Positions 9,116 through 18,583 of a DNA stretch of 64,000 nt are shown piece after piece. Below the pieces are notes generated by a model. The model had not been told where the DNA came from, did no database searches, and worked only from the letters and a program-made list of their open reading frames with translations. Numbering within the stretch: the stretch's first letter is position 1; each line of letters starts with the position of its first letter. The DNA is from Pseudomonadota bacterium (lineage in GTDB: Bacteria > Pseudomonadota > Gammaproteobacteria > Steroidobacterales > Steroidobacteraceae), in the NCBI GenBank assembly GCA_021792555.1, contig JAJYUL010000008.1, forward strand, positions 36,120-100,119. Reading direction: 5' to 3'. The translations under genes and the position numbers were made by a program.

Positions 9116-9129
9116 GGCGTGCGGGCCGC

Positions 9130-10491
9130 TCAGTCGGTCAGGATCTTCACGTATGCGTCGTCACGCAGCCGCTGCAGCCACAGCTCGGCATCCTCGTCCG
9201 CCCGGCTGGCGCGGATCGCCTCCATGGCGTGCAGACGCTTCATCTCCTTCGTCTCGTCGTACTTGCGCTTGCCGAGCAGCTGCGCGATGTGCCAGCCGAA
9301 GCGGGTCTGGAACGGCTGGCTGATCTGGCCCACCTTCAGCGCGCTGATTGCCTTGGCGAAGCGCGGCGTGAACTCCTTCGGACTCTGCCAGCCGAGATCG
9401 CCCCCCTGGGAGGCCGAGCCGGGATCCTGCGAGACCGAGGCGGCGATCACGGAGAATTTGATCTTGTGCTCGAGGATTTCCTTGCGGATCTTCTCCAGGC
9501 GCTGGCGGACCGTGGCGTTGTCCTGCAGCGCGTTCGGGATCAGCAGGATGTGCCGCACGTGCACCTGCTCGACGATGTCCTTGTGCTCCTGGCGGCGGAT
9601 ATTGTCGAGCTTGACGATGTGGAAGCCCGAGGGCGTGCGGATCGGCGCGCTCACCTGGCCCGGCTTGAGCTTCGGCACCACGTTGGTGAGGAAGGTCGGC
9701 AGATCGACGCCCTTGCGCCAGCCCAGGTTTCCGCCTTTCAGCGCATCGGCGCTGCTCGAGTACGTGACCGCGAGCTTGGCGAAGTTCTTCCCGTCCTTGG
9801 CGAGCGTGTCGACCTTGTCGGCGAGCTTGCGCGCGGCGGTGAGCTCGGCCGGCGTGGCGTTCGGAGGCACGGCGATCAGGATGTGCGAGACGTCGTACTC
9901 TTCGCCCGCCGTGGGCTCCTGGGCCTGGTGGGCGAGGAACTGGTCGATCTGGCGCGGGGTGACCACGATGCGCTGCAGCACGTCACGCTCGCGCAGCAGT
10001 CCGATCATCAGCTGATCGCGCATCTGATCACGATAATCCGCGTAGTTGATGCCCTGCTGCGCCAGCGCGTTCGGCAGATCCGCGAACGGGATGCCGTTGC
10101 GCGCCGCAACGCTCTGCAGGGCCGCATTCAGCGTGTCGTCGGAGATCGTGATGCCGTCCTGCTGGGCCTGCTGCAGCTGGACCTGCTGGAGGATCAGACT
10201 GTTGAGCACCTGCTTGCGCAGCACGCTCTGCGGGGGCGGGGTGAGGCCCTGGGCCTTGAGCTCCGCCACGACCTGCTTGACGCGGTCATCGAGCTGGCTC
10301 TGCAGAATGACGCCGTTGTTGACGATTGCGGCGACACGGTCGATGAGCTGGCCCTGAGTGGACAGATCGCGGGTCTGGGCGAGGGCCCGGCCGGGCAGCA
10401 GCGCGAGCGCGGCCAGCGCGCACAGGGCGCCGAGCCATGCCAGGGGCGCGCCCCGATGGGTCCGGGTGGAGTCGAAAAAATGCCGCCGCAT
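9130..10491 (-). CDS. surA: Periplasmic chaperone / peptidyl-prolyl isomerase SurA
   Basis: SurA escorts unfolded outer-membrane proteins such as LptD to the BAM complex. The 453-residue protein begins with a signal peptide of about 38 residues (cleavage near LPGRALAQ). A SurA_N domain follows (IDRVAAIVNNGVILQSQLDDR). Two parvulin domains lie at about 185-285 (DVSHILIAVP, SGFHIVKLD) and 300-400 (HVRHILLIPN, FGWHIAQLLG). The start is the ATG at 10491, with GAGGA about nine bases upstream. It lies directly downstream of lptD, one of its main substrates. Confidence 0.96.
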   Translation of the reverse strand: MRRHFFDSTRTHRGAPLAWLGALCALAALALLPGRALAQTRDLSTQGQLIDRVAAIVNNGVILQSQLDDRVKQVVAELKAQGLTPPPQSVLRKQVLNSLILQQVQLQQAQQDGITISDDTLNAALQSVAARNGIPFADLPNALAQQGINYADYRDQMRDQLMIGLLRERDVLQRIVVTPRQIDQFLAHQAQEPTAGEEYDVSHILIAVPPNATPAELTAARKLADKVDTLAKDGKNFAKLAVTYSSSADALKGGNLGWRKGVDLPTFLTNVVPKLKPGQVSAPIRTPSGFHIVKLDNIRRQEHKDIVEQVHVRHILLIPNALQDNATVRQRLEKIRKEILEHKIKFSVIAASVSQDPGSASQGGDLGWQSPKEFTPRFAKAISALKVGQISQPFQTRFGWHIAQLLGKRKYDETKEMKRLHAMEAIRASRADEDAELWLQRLRDDAYVKILTD

Positions 10492-10514
10492 GCGCTTCAG
10501 TCCTCGATCGGTCT

Positions 10515-12878
10515 TCAGGGATTCGGTGCCGGGGTGCTCATGGCCGCCGGAGTGTAGCCGGGGATGGTCTCGGAGAGAAAAGCATCCGGCGCTGATCCGA
10601 CACTGGCGAGTCCGGTGAGTTCCACCTGCAGGTAAATGCCAGTGTCCTGCGCGCCGGTGCGCGCCACGCCGCCCACCGGCTGCAGCGCCGGGCGCACTGC
10701 CACGTAGCGCCGCGCGCCCAGGCGCACGGCCCAGCAGCACGCACGGTACTCGAAGCCGACGAATCTCTCCAGTGCCTCGTGGTCCTGTATCGAGTAGATG
10801 CCGCGGGCAAAGACGCTCCAGTGCCGCCCGATGGGCCACGCGGCGGAGATCTCCGCCTGCTCGATGCCGCAGGAGCTGCCCGCGGCGAGCGCCGGGGCGG
10901 TGCCGCAGAGCAGCGCATTGGCGCTCGCCTGCTCGAACGTATTGCGCTCGTAGCGGTAGTCCAGATTGATCACGCGGTCCGGCGCCGGCCGGTACTGCAG
11001 CGAGACCTGCGCGCGCTGGGCCCGGGAGGCCTGGGGGTTCCACTGCAGCGCGGCCCGGGCGCTCCAGTGCCGGAACGCCGTCAGCGCCAGCTCCGCGATG
11101 ATGTCCGAGCGCCGGTCGGTGCGCACCGCCTCCCCGGGCAGCAGCACCCGCGGGGTCTGGAAGTCGAACGCCTCGCCGATGGTGGCCGAGAGGTACTGCC
11201 GCCCGCTCGCCGTGCCGAGCAGCCGCGTGGTGAGCGCCGCGCTCACCTGATTGGCGTCCCCGACCCGGTCGGCGCCCACGTAGCGGTTGGTGCGGAACAG
11301 CTCGACCGGCTGCAGGTCCGGCAGACCGGTATCGAAGATCGGCAGATTGTTCTGGTTGCGATAGGGGACGTACAGGTACATCACCCGCGGCTCGATCGTG
11401 ATCAGGTGCCGTCCGCCGGCCCCGGCCGTCCGCTCGAGCTTGAGGCCGGTGTCGAGGCTCGCGATGGGCAAGCTGCGCGAGGGAGCGTCCGGCTGCCCAG
11501 GGGCGATGTGGCGCAGCTCGTACTGGGTGAAGCGCCAGGCGACCGCCGGCCGGATGAAGTATCCCGGTCCGTCGAAGTTGAGCGACACCCGCGGCATGGC
11601 ATCGAGGCGCCAGCCGCTCACCGCGGTGGAGTGGTCGGAGCGCTGGAAATCGACCAGCTCGGACTTAAAGCCGTAGCGCAGCAGATCGCCCGGGCCCCAG
11701 CCGTAGTCGGAGTCCACCGTGATGTCGGGCACGCGGGCATAGGGGCGCTCATTGAAGGGCAGCGTGCTGTCGATGGTCTGGAACTGCTGCGCCATGGCGC
11801 GCATGTTCCAGTGCACGGTGCGGTACGAGAGCGCGGCGCGCCGGTCGAGGAAGGCGGTGCTGGTGCCTTCCGGCCCGGTGGCGAAATCCTCGAAGTACGC
11901 GCTGTCGCTGACGTTCTCACCGTCGAGCGTCAGACGCAGTCCGCGCGGCAGGTTCATCACGCTGTGCAGCTCGATGCGCCCGCGGGTGCGCCCGCCGAGG
12001 TAGCTCGCATCGTTCGGCAGGTAGTCCCACTTCAAGTCCGTGTACTGGCGGCGCGTGAGGAAGCGCAGCTCCCCGCCGATATCGATGCCGCGGTGCTGGA
12101 ACTCCGTCGGCACCAGCGTGAGGTCGGCATTCGGCGCGATGTTCCAGTAGAACGGCGTCGAGATCTGCAGTCCGCCGCGCGAGGTGTTGCCGAACGTCGG
12201 GAACAGAAAGCCGCTCTTGCGCACGTTGCCGAGCGGGAACGACACCCACGGCAGGTACAGGATGGGCACCCCGTGCAGATCGATCCGTGCGTTGCGGCCG
12301 TAGCCGATGCGTTTGCGCGTGTTGAGGGTGATCGAGCCGGCGCGCAGCACCCACGCGGGCGGCACCTCCGGGCAGGTGGTGAAGGTGACCCCCTGCAGAT
12401 CGAGCACCCCTGCGGGCGTCAGGCGCATCCGGCGCGCCGTGCCGCGGGCGGAGCGGCGGCGCAGCGAGAAGTGCGCCGAATCGAACAGCGCCCCGCCGGT
12501 CGGGGAGTAGCTGCCGCCCTTGCCGGTGACCTCGAGCTGCGGATCGATGAACTGGATTCCGCCGCGGGTGCTGAGCGCGCCGGTGCGCCGGTCGTACTGC
12601 AGCTCATTGGCGCGGATCTCCCGCTCGCCCTGGCGCAGCACGACATGCCCCTTGAGGGTGAGCTGGCCGCTCTTGGCGAGCATCGCGTGGTCGGCCGAGG
12701 CGTGCACGCTGCCGCCTGCGGCGAGGCCCTTCTGTGCCGCCCGTCGGCTCGCGGCGCGCGATGCGCCGCTCAGCGCCGGCGGCGGCGCGGGGCTCGGCGG
12801 CTCGGCGGCCCAGAGACAATGCGAGGCGATGCCGCCGAACGACAGCAGGGCGGTCCAGAGTGGTCTCCAACGCGGCAT
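10515..12878 (-). CDS. lptD: LPS-assembly outer membrane protein LptD
   Basis: LptD forms the outer-membrane translocon, with LptE, that inserts lipopolysaccharide. The 787-residue protein has a signal peptide of about 23 residues (ending LWAAEPP) and a periplasmic OstA/beta-jellyroll domain near 60-170 (VVLRQGEREIRANELQYDR). The large C-terminal barrel includes GVPILYLPWVSFPLGN and RKSGFLFPTFGN. I chose the ATG at 12878 because it begins a signal peptide; an upstream in-frame start would add a non-signal segment. It is divergent from amgK and heads the lptD-surA-pdxA-rsmA-usp-apaG-apaH run. Confidence 0.96.
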   Translation of the reverse strand: MPRWRPLWTALLSFGGIASHCLWAAEPPSPAPPPALSGASRAASRRAAQKGLAAGGSVHASADHAMLAKSGQLTLKGHVVLRQGEREIRANELQYDRRTGALSTRGGIQFIDPQLEVTGKGGSYSPTGGALFDSAHFSLRRRSARGTARRMRLTPAGVLDLQGVTFTTCPEVPPAWVLRAGSITLNTRKRIGYGRNARIDLHGVPILYLPWVSFPLGNVRKSGFLFPTFGNTSRGGLQISTPFYWNIAPNADLTLVPTEFQHRGIDIGGELRFLTRRQYTDLKWDYLPNDASYLGGRTRGRIELHSVMNLPRGLRLTLDGENVSDSAYFEDFATGPEGTSTAFLDRRAALSYRTVHWNMRAMAQQFQTIDSTLPFNERPYARVPDITVDSDYGWGPGDLLRYGFKSELVDFQRSDHSTAVSGWRLDAMPRVSLNFDGPGYFIRPAVAWRFTQYELRHIAPGQPDAPSRSLPIASLDTGLKLERTAGAGGRHLITIEPRVMYLYVPYRNQNNLPIFDTGLPDLQPVELFRTNRYVGADRVGDANQVSAALTTRLLGTASGRQYLSATIGEAFDFQTPRVLLPGEAVRTDRRSDIIAELALTAFRHWSARAALQWNPQASRAQRAQVSLQYRPAPDRVINLDYRYERNTFEQASANALLCGTAPALAAGSSCGIEQAEISAAWPIGRHWSVFARGIYSIQDHEALERFVGFEYRACCWAVRLGARRYVAVRPALQPVGGVARTGAQDTGIYLQVELTGLASVGSAPDAFLSETIPGYTPAAMSTPAPNP

Positions 12879-12890
12879 GAGGGGGCGGAT

Positions 12891-12896
12891 TATAAT
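12891..12896 (+). promoter_or_regulatory. Consensus -10 element for amgK in the lptD/amgK divergent gap
   Basis: A perfect TATAAT lies 36 bases upstream of the amgK ATG in the 53-base gap between divergent lptD and amgK. Its reverse complement is nearly symmetric, so the box could also serve lptD. No good -35 hexamer is visible on the plus strand, because upstream is lptD coding sequence. Confidence 0.5.
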
Positions 12897-12931
12897 GGCA
12901 GGCCCGAATTCCCGTGGGCTCAAAGCACCTC

Positions 12932-13969
12932 ATGGTTGATCACGACGCGCGGCTCGCGCTGCTGCACGATTGGCTCTCGCGCGAGCTGCGCATGCGCCCG
13001 AGGCGCATCGAGCCGGCCTCGAGCGATGCGAGCTTCCGGCGTTATTTCCGCGCGTTCTGCGCCGACGGCACCTACATCGTCATGGATGCGCCGCCCGGGC
13101 GCGAGGACGTCCGTCCGTACCTGCGCGTCACGAAGCTGCTCGAGCCGCTCGGCGTGCACGTGCCGCACGTCTACGAGGCCGATGAGCAGCGCGGGCTGCT
13201 GCTGCTGGAGGACCTCGGCCACACGCCCTATCTGTCCCGGCTCGCCGAGCCCGGCGCGGCCGGACCGCTCTACGGCGCCGCGCTCGAGGCGCTCGCGCGC
13301 ATCCAGGTGCTCGGCGCCGAGGCGGCCGCCGGGCTCCCGCCTTACGGGCGCGCCGTGCTGCGGCGCGAGATGGACCTGATGCCCGAGTGGTTCATGGAGC
13401 GGCACCTGGGCATCGTGCCGACGGACGAGGAGCGCGCGGTGCTCGAGGCGGCCTTCGAGTGGCTGATCGGGGAGGCGCTCGCACAGCCGCAGGTGTTCGT
13501 GCACCGCGACTACCACTCGCGCAATCTGATGCTCACCGCCGAGCGCAGCCCCGGCGTGCTCGACTTCCAGGACGCGCTGCGCGGGCCGGTCGGCTACGAT
13601 CTGGTCTCGCTGCTGAAGGACTGTTATATCGCGTGGCCGCGCGGGCGCGTGCTGGAGTGGGTGCAGGAGTACCGCGCGCTGCTCGCCGCGCGGGGCGGTC
13701 CGGCCGGGCAGGATGCGGCGCAGTTTCTGCGCTGGTTCGATCTGATCGGCGTGCAGCGGCACCTGAAGGTGCTCGGCATCTTCGCCCGCCTGTGGCACCG
13801 CGACGGCAAGCCCGGCTATCTCGGCGATCTGCCGCTGACGCTGCGCTACGTGCGCGAGACGTGCCGGCTCTATGGGGAGCTTGCGCCGCTCGGGGCGCTG
13901 CTCGAGGGACGCATCGCGGCGGAGCTGCCGCGCGCCAACGCGCGCGCCGTAGGCGGGCCGGGGACATGA
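12932..13969 (+). CDS. amgK: N-acetylmuramate/N-acetylglucosamine anomeric kinase AmgK
   Basis: AmgK phosphorylates MurNAc (and GlcNAc) at the anomeric carbon in peptidoglycan recycling that bypasses de novo UDP-MurNAc synthesis. The 345-residue aminoglycoside-phosphotransferase-fold protein begins near SSDASFRRYFRAF. It has the catalytic loop HRDYHSRNLM and the metal-binding LDFQDALRGPVGYDL. The ATG at 12932 is chosen; a GTG at 12914 is possible but would leave almost no leader after the TATAAT box. It overlaps murU by four bases, so the two functionally linked enzymes are coupled. The same pair lies divergent from lptD in Pseudomonas. Confidence 0.92.
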   Translation: MVDHDARLALLHDWLSRELRMRPRRIEPASSDASFRRYFRAFCADGTYIVMDAPPGREDVRPYLRVTKLLEPLGVHVPHVYEADEQRGLLLLEDLGHTPYLSRLAEPGAAGPLYGAALEALARIQVLGAEAAAGLPPYGRAVLRREMDLMPEWFMERHLGIVPTDEERAVLEAAFEWLIGEALAQPQVFVHRDYHSRNLMLTAERSPGVLDFQDALRGPVGYDLVSLLKDCYIAWPRGRVLEWVQEYRALLAARGGPAGQDAAQFLRWFDLIGVQRHLKVLGIFARLWHRDGKPGYLGDLPLTLRYVRETCRLYGELAPLGALLEGRIAAELPRANARAVGGPGT

Positions 13970-14643
13970 GGGCGATGCTGCTCGCGGCCGGCCGCGGCGA
14001 GCGGCTGCGGCCGATCACCGACACCGTGCCGAAGCCGCTGGTGAGCGTCGCCGGCCGGGCGTTGATCGAGTACCACTTGGAGAATCTCCTGCGCGCGGGC
14101 ATCGGCGAGGTGGTGATCAATCTCTCCTGGCTCGGTGAGCGCATCCGCGCGGCGCTCGGCGCCGGGGAGCGCTACGGACTCGCCATCCGCTACAGCGAGG
14201 AGGGGCCGGTTGCGCTCGAGACCGGCGGCGGCATCGCACGCGCGCTGCCGCTGCTCGGTGCCGAGCCCTTCCTGGTCGTCAATGCGGACGTGTGGACCGA
14301 TCTGGAGTTCGCCTCGCTCGGCGCGCTGCCCGCCGGGGCGGACGCGAGCATCGTGCTCGCGCCGAACCCCGAGCATCATCCCGCGGGGGATTTCGCCCTG
14401 CGGGACGGGGCGGTGGTGGAGGAGGGCGCGGATCGTCTGACCTACACGGGCATCGGGATCTACCGGCCGGAGTTCTTCGCCGGCTGCCCGCCGGGCCGCT
14501 TCCCGCTGCGGCCGCTGCTGCGCCGGGCGATCGCCGCCGGGCGCCTGCGCGGGCGCGTGCATCGGGGCGAGTGGTTCGATGCCGGCACGCCCGAGCGGCT
14601 CGCCTGGCTCGACGCGCACGTGCGCGGGCGGGGCGCAAATTAG
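13966..14643 (+). CDS. murU: N-acetylmuramate 1-phosphate uridylyltransferase MurU
   Basis: MurU converts MurNAc-1-phosphate plus UTP to UDP-MurNAc, completing the recycling route started by AmgK. The 225-residue nucleotidyltransferase has the signature [20 protein letters not shown], then [15 protein letters not shown] and the metal Asp in [11 protein letters not shown]. The C-terminal end is [16 protein letters not shown]. It lacks a long C-terminal hexapeptide domain, which separates it from GlmU and fits the family's length. Start ATG overlaps the amgK stop (ATGA). Confidence 0.93.
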   Translation: MRAMLLAAGRGERLRPITDTVPKPLVSVAGRALIEYHLENLLRAGIGEVVINLSWLGERIRAALGAGERYGLAIRYSEEGPVALETGGGIARALPLLGAEPFLVVNADVWTDLEFASLGALPAGADASIVLAPNPEHHPAGDFALRDGAVVEEGADRLTYTGIGIYRPEFFAGCPPGRFPLRPLLRRAIAAGRLRGRVHRGEWFDAGTPERLAWLDAHVRGRGAN

Positions 14644-14675
14644 GGGCCCGGCCGCCCCCGCCGTACAATAGGCGC

Positions 14676-15710
14676 ATGCCGAGCCTGAAAGACATTCCTG
14701 TGGTCGCCGAGCAGGGCCGGGCCCGAAGCGGCGAGAAATACGTGACGCCGCAAGGCTTTACGGCCATCCGCGACGGCATCAAAGGGGCCGCGCCCGCGGC
14801 GCGCGAGGGCTTCGGGCGCAAGCCCGGATGGCTGCGCGCCCGCGCGCCCGCCGGGAGCGGCTTTCAGGCCGTCAAGGGCATCGTCAAAGAGCATCGCCTG
14901 GCGACGGTGTGCGAAGAGGCCAAGTGCCCGAACATCGGGGAGTGCTGGAACGCCGGCACCGCGACCATCATGCTGATGGGCGCGGTGTGCACGCGCGCCT
15001 GCCGCTTCTGCTCGGTCGACACCGGCAATCCGCACGGCTGGCTCGACCCGGACGAGCCGGAAAACAGCGCGCGCACGGTGGAGCTGATGAAGCTCAGGTA
15101 CGTGGTGCTCACGTCGGTCGATCGCGACGACCTCACCGACGGGGGCGCCGCTCACTACGCGGCGTGCATCCGCGCCATCAAGCGCCGCAACCCCTCGACC
15201 GCCGTCGAGGCGCTGACGCCGGACTTCCAGGGCATGCGCGAAGCGGTCGAGACCGTGGTCGACTCCGGACTCGAGGTGTTCGCGCAGAACATCGAGACCG
15301 TGCGCCGCCTGACCCACCCGGTGCGCGATCCGCGCGCCGGCTACGAGCGCACGCTCGAGGTGTTGCGCCACGCCAAGCACCACCGCCCCGAGATCCTGAC
15401 CAAGAGCAGTCTGATGCTCGGCCTCGGGGAGCGCGACGAGGAGATCGAGGCCACGCTGCGCGATCTGCGCGCCGCGGGAGTCGACATCGTGACCCTCGGC
15501 CAGTATCTGCGCCCGACCGCCAACCATCTGCCCGTGCAGCGCTTCGTCACGCCGGCCGAATTCGATGCGTACCGGCAGTACGCCCTCGGACTGGGCTTCC
15601 TCGAGTGCGTGTCCGGGCCGCTGGTGCGCTCGAGCTACCGGGCCGAACAGGCGCTGAACCGCAACAACGCCGGGCTCGACAACACGCGCCCCGCTGCGCA
15701 GCCGCGGTGA
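14676..15710 (+). CDS. lipA: Lipoyl synthase
   Basis: This radical-SAM enzyme inserts two sulfurs into protein-bound octanoyl groups. The 344-residue protein has the auxiliary-cluster Cys79, Cys84 and Cys90 ([12 protein letters not shown]) and the radical-SAM CxxxCxxC at Cys105, Cys109 and Cys112. The C-terminal [12 protein letters not shown] contains the Ser that ligates the auxiliary cluster. A TACAAT-like -10 lies at about 14664-14669, eight bases before the start. lipB overlaps its end by four bases. A second, longer open frame over the same DNA is a high-GC shadow. Confidence 0.97.
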   Translation: MPSLKDIPVVAEQGRARSGEKYVTPQGFTAIRDGIKGAAPAAREGFGRKPGWLRARAPAGSGFQAVKGIVKEHRLATVCEEAKCPNIGECWNAGTATIMLMGAVCTRACRFCSVDTGNPHGWLDPDEPENSARTVELMKLRYVVLTSVDRDDLTDGGAAHYAACIRAIKRRNPSTAVEALTPDFQGMREAVETVVDSGLEVFAQNIETVRRLTHPVRDPRAGYERTLEVLRHAKHHRPEILTKSSLMLGLGERDEEIEATLRDLRAAGVDIVTLGQYLRPTANHLPVQRFVTPAEFDAYRQYALGLGFLECVSGPLVRSSYRAEQALNRNNAGLDNTRPAAQPR

Positions 15711-16408
15711 GCGCGCTCGGCGCGGATTCCCGGGCCGCGGCGATCCTTGATGCGCCCGCGGCGCTGCCCGCACCCCAGGTGCGGCGCCTCGGACTGCAAT
15801 CCTACGAGCCCACGTGGCGGGCGATGCAGCGCTTCACCGATGCGCGCACGGCCGAGACGGGCGATGAGATCTGGCTGCTCGAGCATCCGCCGGTCTTCAC
15901 CCTCGGCATGAACGCCGACCCGGCGCACGTGCTCGCGGTGGGCGATATACCGGTGGTGCGCATCGACCGCGGCGGACAGGTCACCTACCACGGACCGGGG
16001 CAACTCGTCGTCTATCCGCTGGTCGATCTGCGCCGCGCGCGCCTCGGCGTGCGCGATCTGGTCACGGCGCTCGAGCGCAGCGTGATCGACTATGCGGGCA
16101 GTCTCGGCATCCTCGCCGAGAGTCGGCGCAGCGCGCCAGGCGTATATGTGGCGGGCCGCAAGCTCGCGAGCGTCGGCATCCGCGTACGGCGCGGGGCGAG
16201 CTATCACGGCATCGCGCTCAACGTGTGCAACGATCTCGAGCCGTTCGCGAGGATCAACCCCTGCGGCTATGCCGGGCTCGAGATGACCCGGCTGGCCGAT
16301 CTCGCCGCGGTGGACTCGGTCGGCGCGGCAGCCGAGGGACTGCTGCCGCATCTGCTGCGGCACCTTTACCAGAGGCCCTGCGGCCTCACCAACACCCCTC
16401 ATCCGTAA
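15707..16408 (+). CDS. lipB: Octanoyl-ACP:protein N-octanoyltransferase
   Basis: LipB transfers octanoate from ACP to lipoyl domains, providing the LipA substrate. The 233-residue protein contains [20 protein letters not shown], the catalytic Lys in [15 protein letters not shown] and the acyl-thioester Cys in RINPCGYAG. It starts at GTG 15707, overlapping the lipA stop as GTGA, so translation is coupled. The order lipA then lipB is the reverse of E. coli (lipB upstream of lipA), but the two are linked in both. Confidence 0.95.
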   Translation: MSALGADSRAAAILDAPAALPAPQVRRLGLQSYEPTWRAMQRFTDARTAETGDEIWLLEHPPVFTLGMNADPAHVLAVGDIPVVRIDRGGQVTYHGPGQLVVYPLVDLRRARLGVRDLVTALERSVIDYAGSLGILAESRRSAPGVYVAGRKLASVGIRVRRGASYHGIALNVCNDLEPFARINPCGYAGLEMTRLADLAAVDSVGAAAEGLLPHLLRHLYQRPCGLTNTPHP

Positions 16409-16423
16409 GAGCGCGAGGTTGAC

Positions 16424-17413
16424 ATGCCGGTGCGCGGTTGTCTGCGACGATCCGTTACGGTGCCGCCCGATGCGCTGCGGGGATGGCTGCTGCGGCTGAT
16501 ATTCGATGCGCACGGCGTGCGCGCCGTGGTGCGCGCCCTGCTGTTCATCGTGCTCGTCGGGGTCACGGGCCTGCTGGTGACGCTGGCGATCCGGGGCATC
16601 ATCGACTCCGTGCCGCTGTGGAATCAGCGCATGCATGCGCTTGTGCACCAGGCGCGAACCGGCGGAGCGCCCGCATCGCTGATCGCCCTGAACGAGTCGG
16701 CCTTTCTCGCCTCCTTGCTGTTCGCGACCTGGGTCATGACCTGGCTCGAGGGCAGGCGGATCGGCGACATCGGATTGAAACGGACGAATTGCCTGCGCGA
16801 TCTCGCCGGGGGATTCCTGGTGGGGCTCGGTATGCTGAGCGTGCTCGTCGGGGCGCTCGTGACGCTCGGGTTCGCGCGGCTCGAGGCGCCGACCCTCGGC
16901 CACACCGCCGCGCTCGAATATGCTCTGGCCTGGCTCGGGACGATGCTGCTGGTCGGGTGCTTCGAGGAAACCGCCTTCCGCGGCTACCTGCTCACCGTGC
17001 TGCGGGAGCGGTACGGCTTCTGGCCGGCGGCGCTCGCCGTCACCGTGCTGTTCATGGCGGCGCACGGATTCAACATGGGGGAGAATCCCACGGGCCTCGC
17101 CACCGTGGCGGTGGTGAGCGTGCTGTTCTGCCTGGCGATCCGCCGCACCGGCGCGCTTTGGTGGGTCATCGGCTGTCACGCGGCCTGGGACTGGGCCGAG
17201 AGCTATCTCTTCGGCAGTGCCGACAGCGGTGAGCGCTCGGTCGGACATCTGCTCACGCTGCGTCCGCTCGGCAACATCTACCTCAGTGGCGGCACGGATG
17301 GACCGGAGGGGTCGGTGCTGTGCCTCGCGGTCCTCATGATCACCATCGCGGCGCTGCCGCTGCTGATCCGCCGGCGGATCAGTGCCTCCGCGCCGGCCAT
17401 CGCCGACGCGTAG
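16424..17413 (+). CDS. CPBP-family intramembrane protease (Abi/CAAX-like)
   Basis: The protein has 329 residues and about eight predicted membrane helices. The CPBP motif EETAFRGY (EExxxR) lies near residue 182, with later FMAAHGFNMGE and GCHAAWDWAESY supplying the His and Asn/Asp positions of the active site. Family members process proteins in the membrane; specific substrates in this organism are unknown. It begins 15 bases after lipB, so it may be co-transcribed, and it converges on DUF493 five bases away. Confidence 0.88.
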   Translation: MPVRGCLRRSVTVPPDALRGWLLRLIFDAHGVRAVVRALLFIVLVGVTGLLVTLAIRGIIDSVPLWNQRMHALVHQARTGGAPASLIALNESAFLASLLFATWVMTWLEGRRIGDIGLKRTNCLRDLAGGFLVGLGMLSVLVGALVTLGFARLEAPTLGHTAALEYALAWLGTMLLVGCFEETAFRGYLLTVLRERYGFWPAALAVTVLFMAAHGFNMGENPTGLATVAVVSVLFCLAIRRTGALWWVIGCHAAWDWAESYLFGSADSGERSVGHLLTLRPLGNIYLSGGTDGPEGSVLCLAVLMITIAALPLLIRRRISASAPAIADA

Positions 17414-17418
17414 CGGCG

Positions 17419-17679
17419 TCAGATCAACATCATGACGCCCTCGCAGGCCTTGAGCTCGGCGGTGAGCGCCTCGACCTGCTCGCGGCTCTCGGCGAGCAGC
17501 GTGTAGGAAATCGACAGGAAGTTGCCGTTGCCGCTCAGCCGCTCGCTGACCCGCTCGGCCTCGAGTCCGGGCGCGTGGCGCAGCACCACCGCGTGCACGC
17601 GCGCGCGGAACTCGTCGGACGGCCGGCCGATGATCTTGATCGGATAGTCGGTCGGGAACTCGAGCAGGGGCTTGTTCAC
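17419..17679 (-). CDS. ybeD: DUF493 / YbeD-family protein
   Basis: This 86-residue small alpha/beta protein of the YbeD family is recognised by LEFPTDYPIKIIGRP, an SERLSGNGNFLSISYTL centre and a terminal CEGVMMLI. Its function is not settled; the fold resembles ACT-like regulatory domains. It starts at GTG 17679, four bases inside the dat stop, with GGAG upstream. In many proteobacteria it sits between dacA and lipB, as here apart from dat and the protease. Confidence 0.9.
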   Translation of the reverse strand: MNKPLLEFPTDYPIKIIGRPSDEFRARVHAVVLRHAPGLEAERVSERLSGNGNFLSISYTLLAESREQVEALTAELKACEGVMMLI

Positions 17680-18548
17680 CACGGTTGCTCCTGCAGCTCG
17701 CGCTTCCAGTCCTGGAAGGCCGTATAGACCCGCCGCCACAGCGGCCCGGGACGCCCCTCGCCCACCGGGCGGCCGTCGAGCCGCGTGACCGGCTGCACTT
17801 CGCGCGTCGCGGCCGAGATCCACACTTCCTCGGCCACGCGCAGCTCCTGCTCGCTGACCGGCGCGGCCCGCCAGGGAACTCCCGCTCGCGCGGCGAGCTC
17901 CTCGACCACCGTGCGCGTGGTGCTCGGCAGGATCTCGCGTGAGTTCGGCGGCGTGCGCACTTCCCCGCCGAGCACCACGTGCACCGCGGAGGCCGACGCG
18001 TCGGTCAGCCGCCCCTCGCGCAGCAGAATGGTCTCGGCCGCGGAGGCATCGACTGCCAGCTGGCGCAGCAGCACGTTGGCGAGCAGCGCGGTTGACTTGA
18101 TGTCGCAGCGCGCCCAGCGGGTGTCAGCCGCGGTCACGCAGGCGACGCCCTGCTCGAGCACCTCGGGGGCGGCGGCGGGCCACGGCGCGGCGAAGGCGAA
18201 CACCGTCCGCGGGATCTCGGGCAGCGGCGCGTGGTTGCGGCCGGACTCGGCGCCGCGGGTGACCTGCCAGTACAGATACTGATCGGCGCGGCCGCCGGCC
18301 TCGATGAGCGTGGCGAACACCCTGCGCCACTCCTCGCGGGACAGCGGATCGCGCATGCGCAGCTCGGCGAGGCTGCGCTTGAGCCGCGCGCAGTGCGCCT
18401 CGAGCCGGAAGGGCCGCCCGCCGTAGACCGGCATGACCTCGTAGGCGCCATCGCCGAAGAGAAATCCCCGGTCGAGCGGCGAGATGCGCGCCTCGGCGAG
18501 CGGCAGGTATGAGCCGTTGAGGTAGCAGGTCGGGAACGGTTCGGCCAT
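17676..18548 (-). CDS. dat: D-amino acid aminotransferase (class IV PLP enzyme)
   Basis: This enzyme interconverts D-alanine and D-glutamate with their 2-oxo acids, supplying D-amino acids for peptidoglycan. The 290-residue class IV fold shows ARISPLDRGFLFGDGAYEV at the start. The PLP Lys is in DIKSTALLANVLLRQ, the phosphate loop near LPSTTRTVVEELA and VWISAATREVQPV. The branched-chain aminotransferase and aminodeoxychorismate lyase are related, but the cell-wall context between dacC and DUF493 supports D-amino acids. It overlaps the next gene by four bases. Confidence 0.88.
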   Translation of the reverse strand: MAEPFPTCYLNGSYLPLAEARISPLDRGFLFGDGAYEVMPVYGGRPFRLEAHCARLKRSLAELRMRDPLSREEWRRVFATLIEAGGRADQYLYWQVTRGAESGRNHAPLPEIPRTVFAFAAPWPAAAPEVLEQGVACVTAADTRWARCDIKSTALLANVLLRQLAVDASAAETILLREGRLTDASASAVHVVLGGEVRTPPNSREILPSTTRTVVEELAARAGVPWRAAPVSEQELRVAEEVWISAATREVQPVTRLDGRPVGEGRPGPLWRRVYTAFQDWKRELQEQPW

Positions 18549-18583
18549 GGTGCGACTCGGCTGTGCGGAGGTCCGGGATTTTC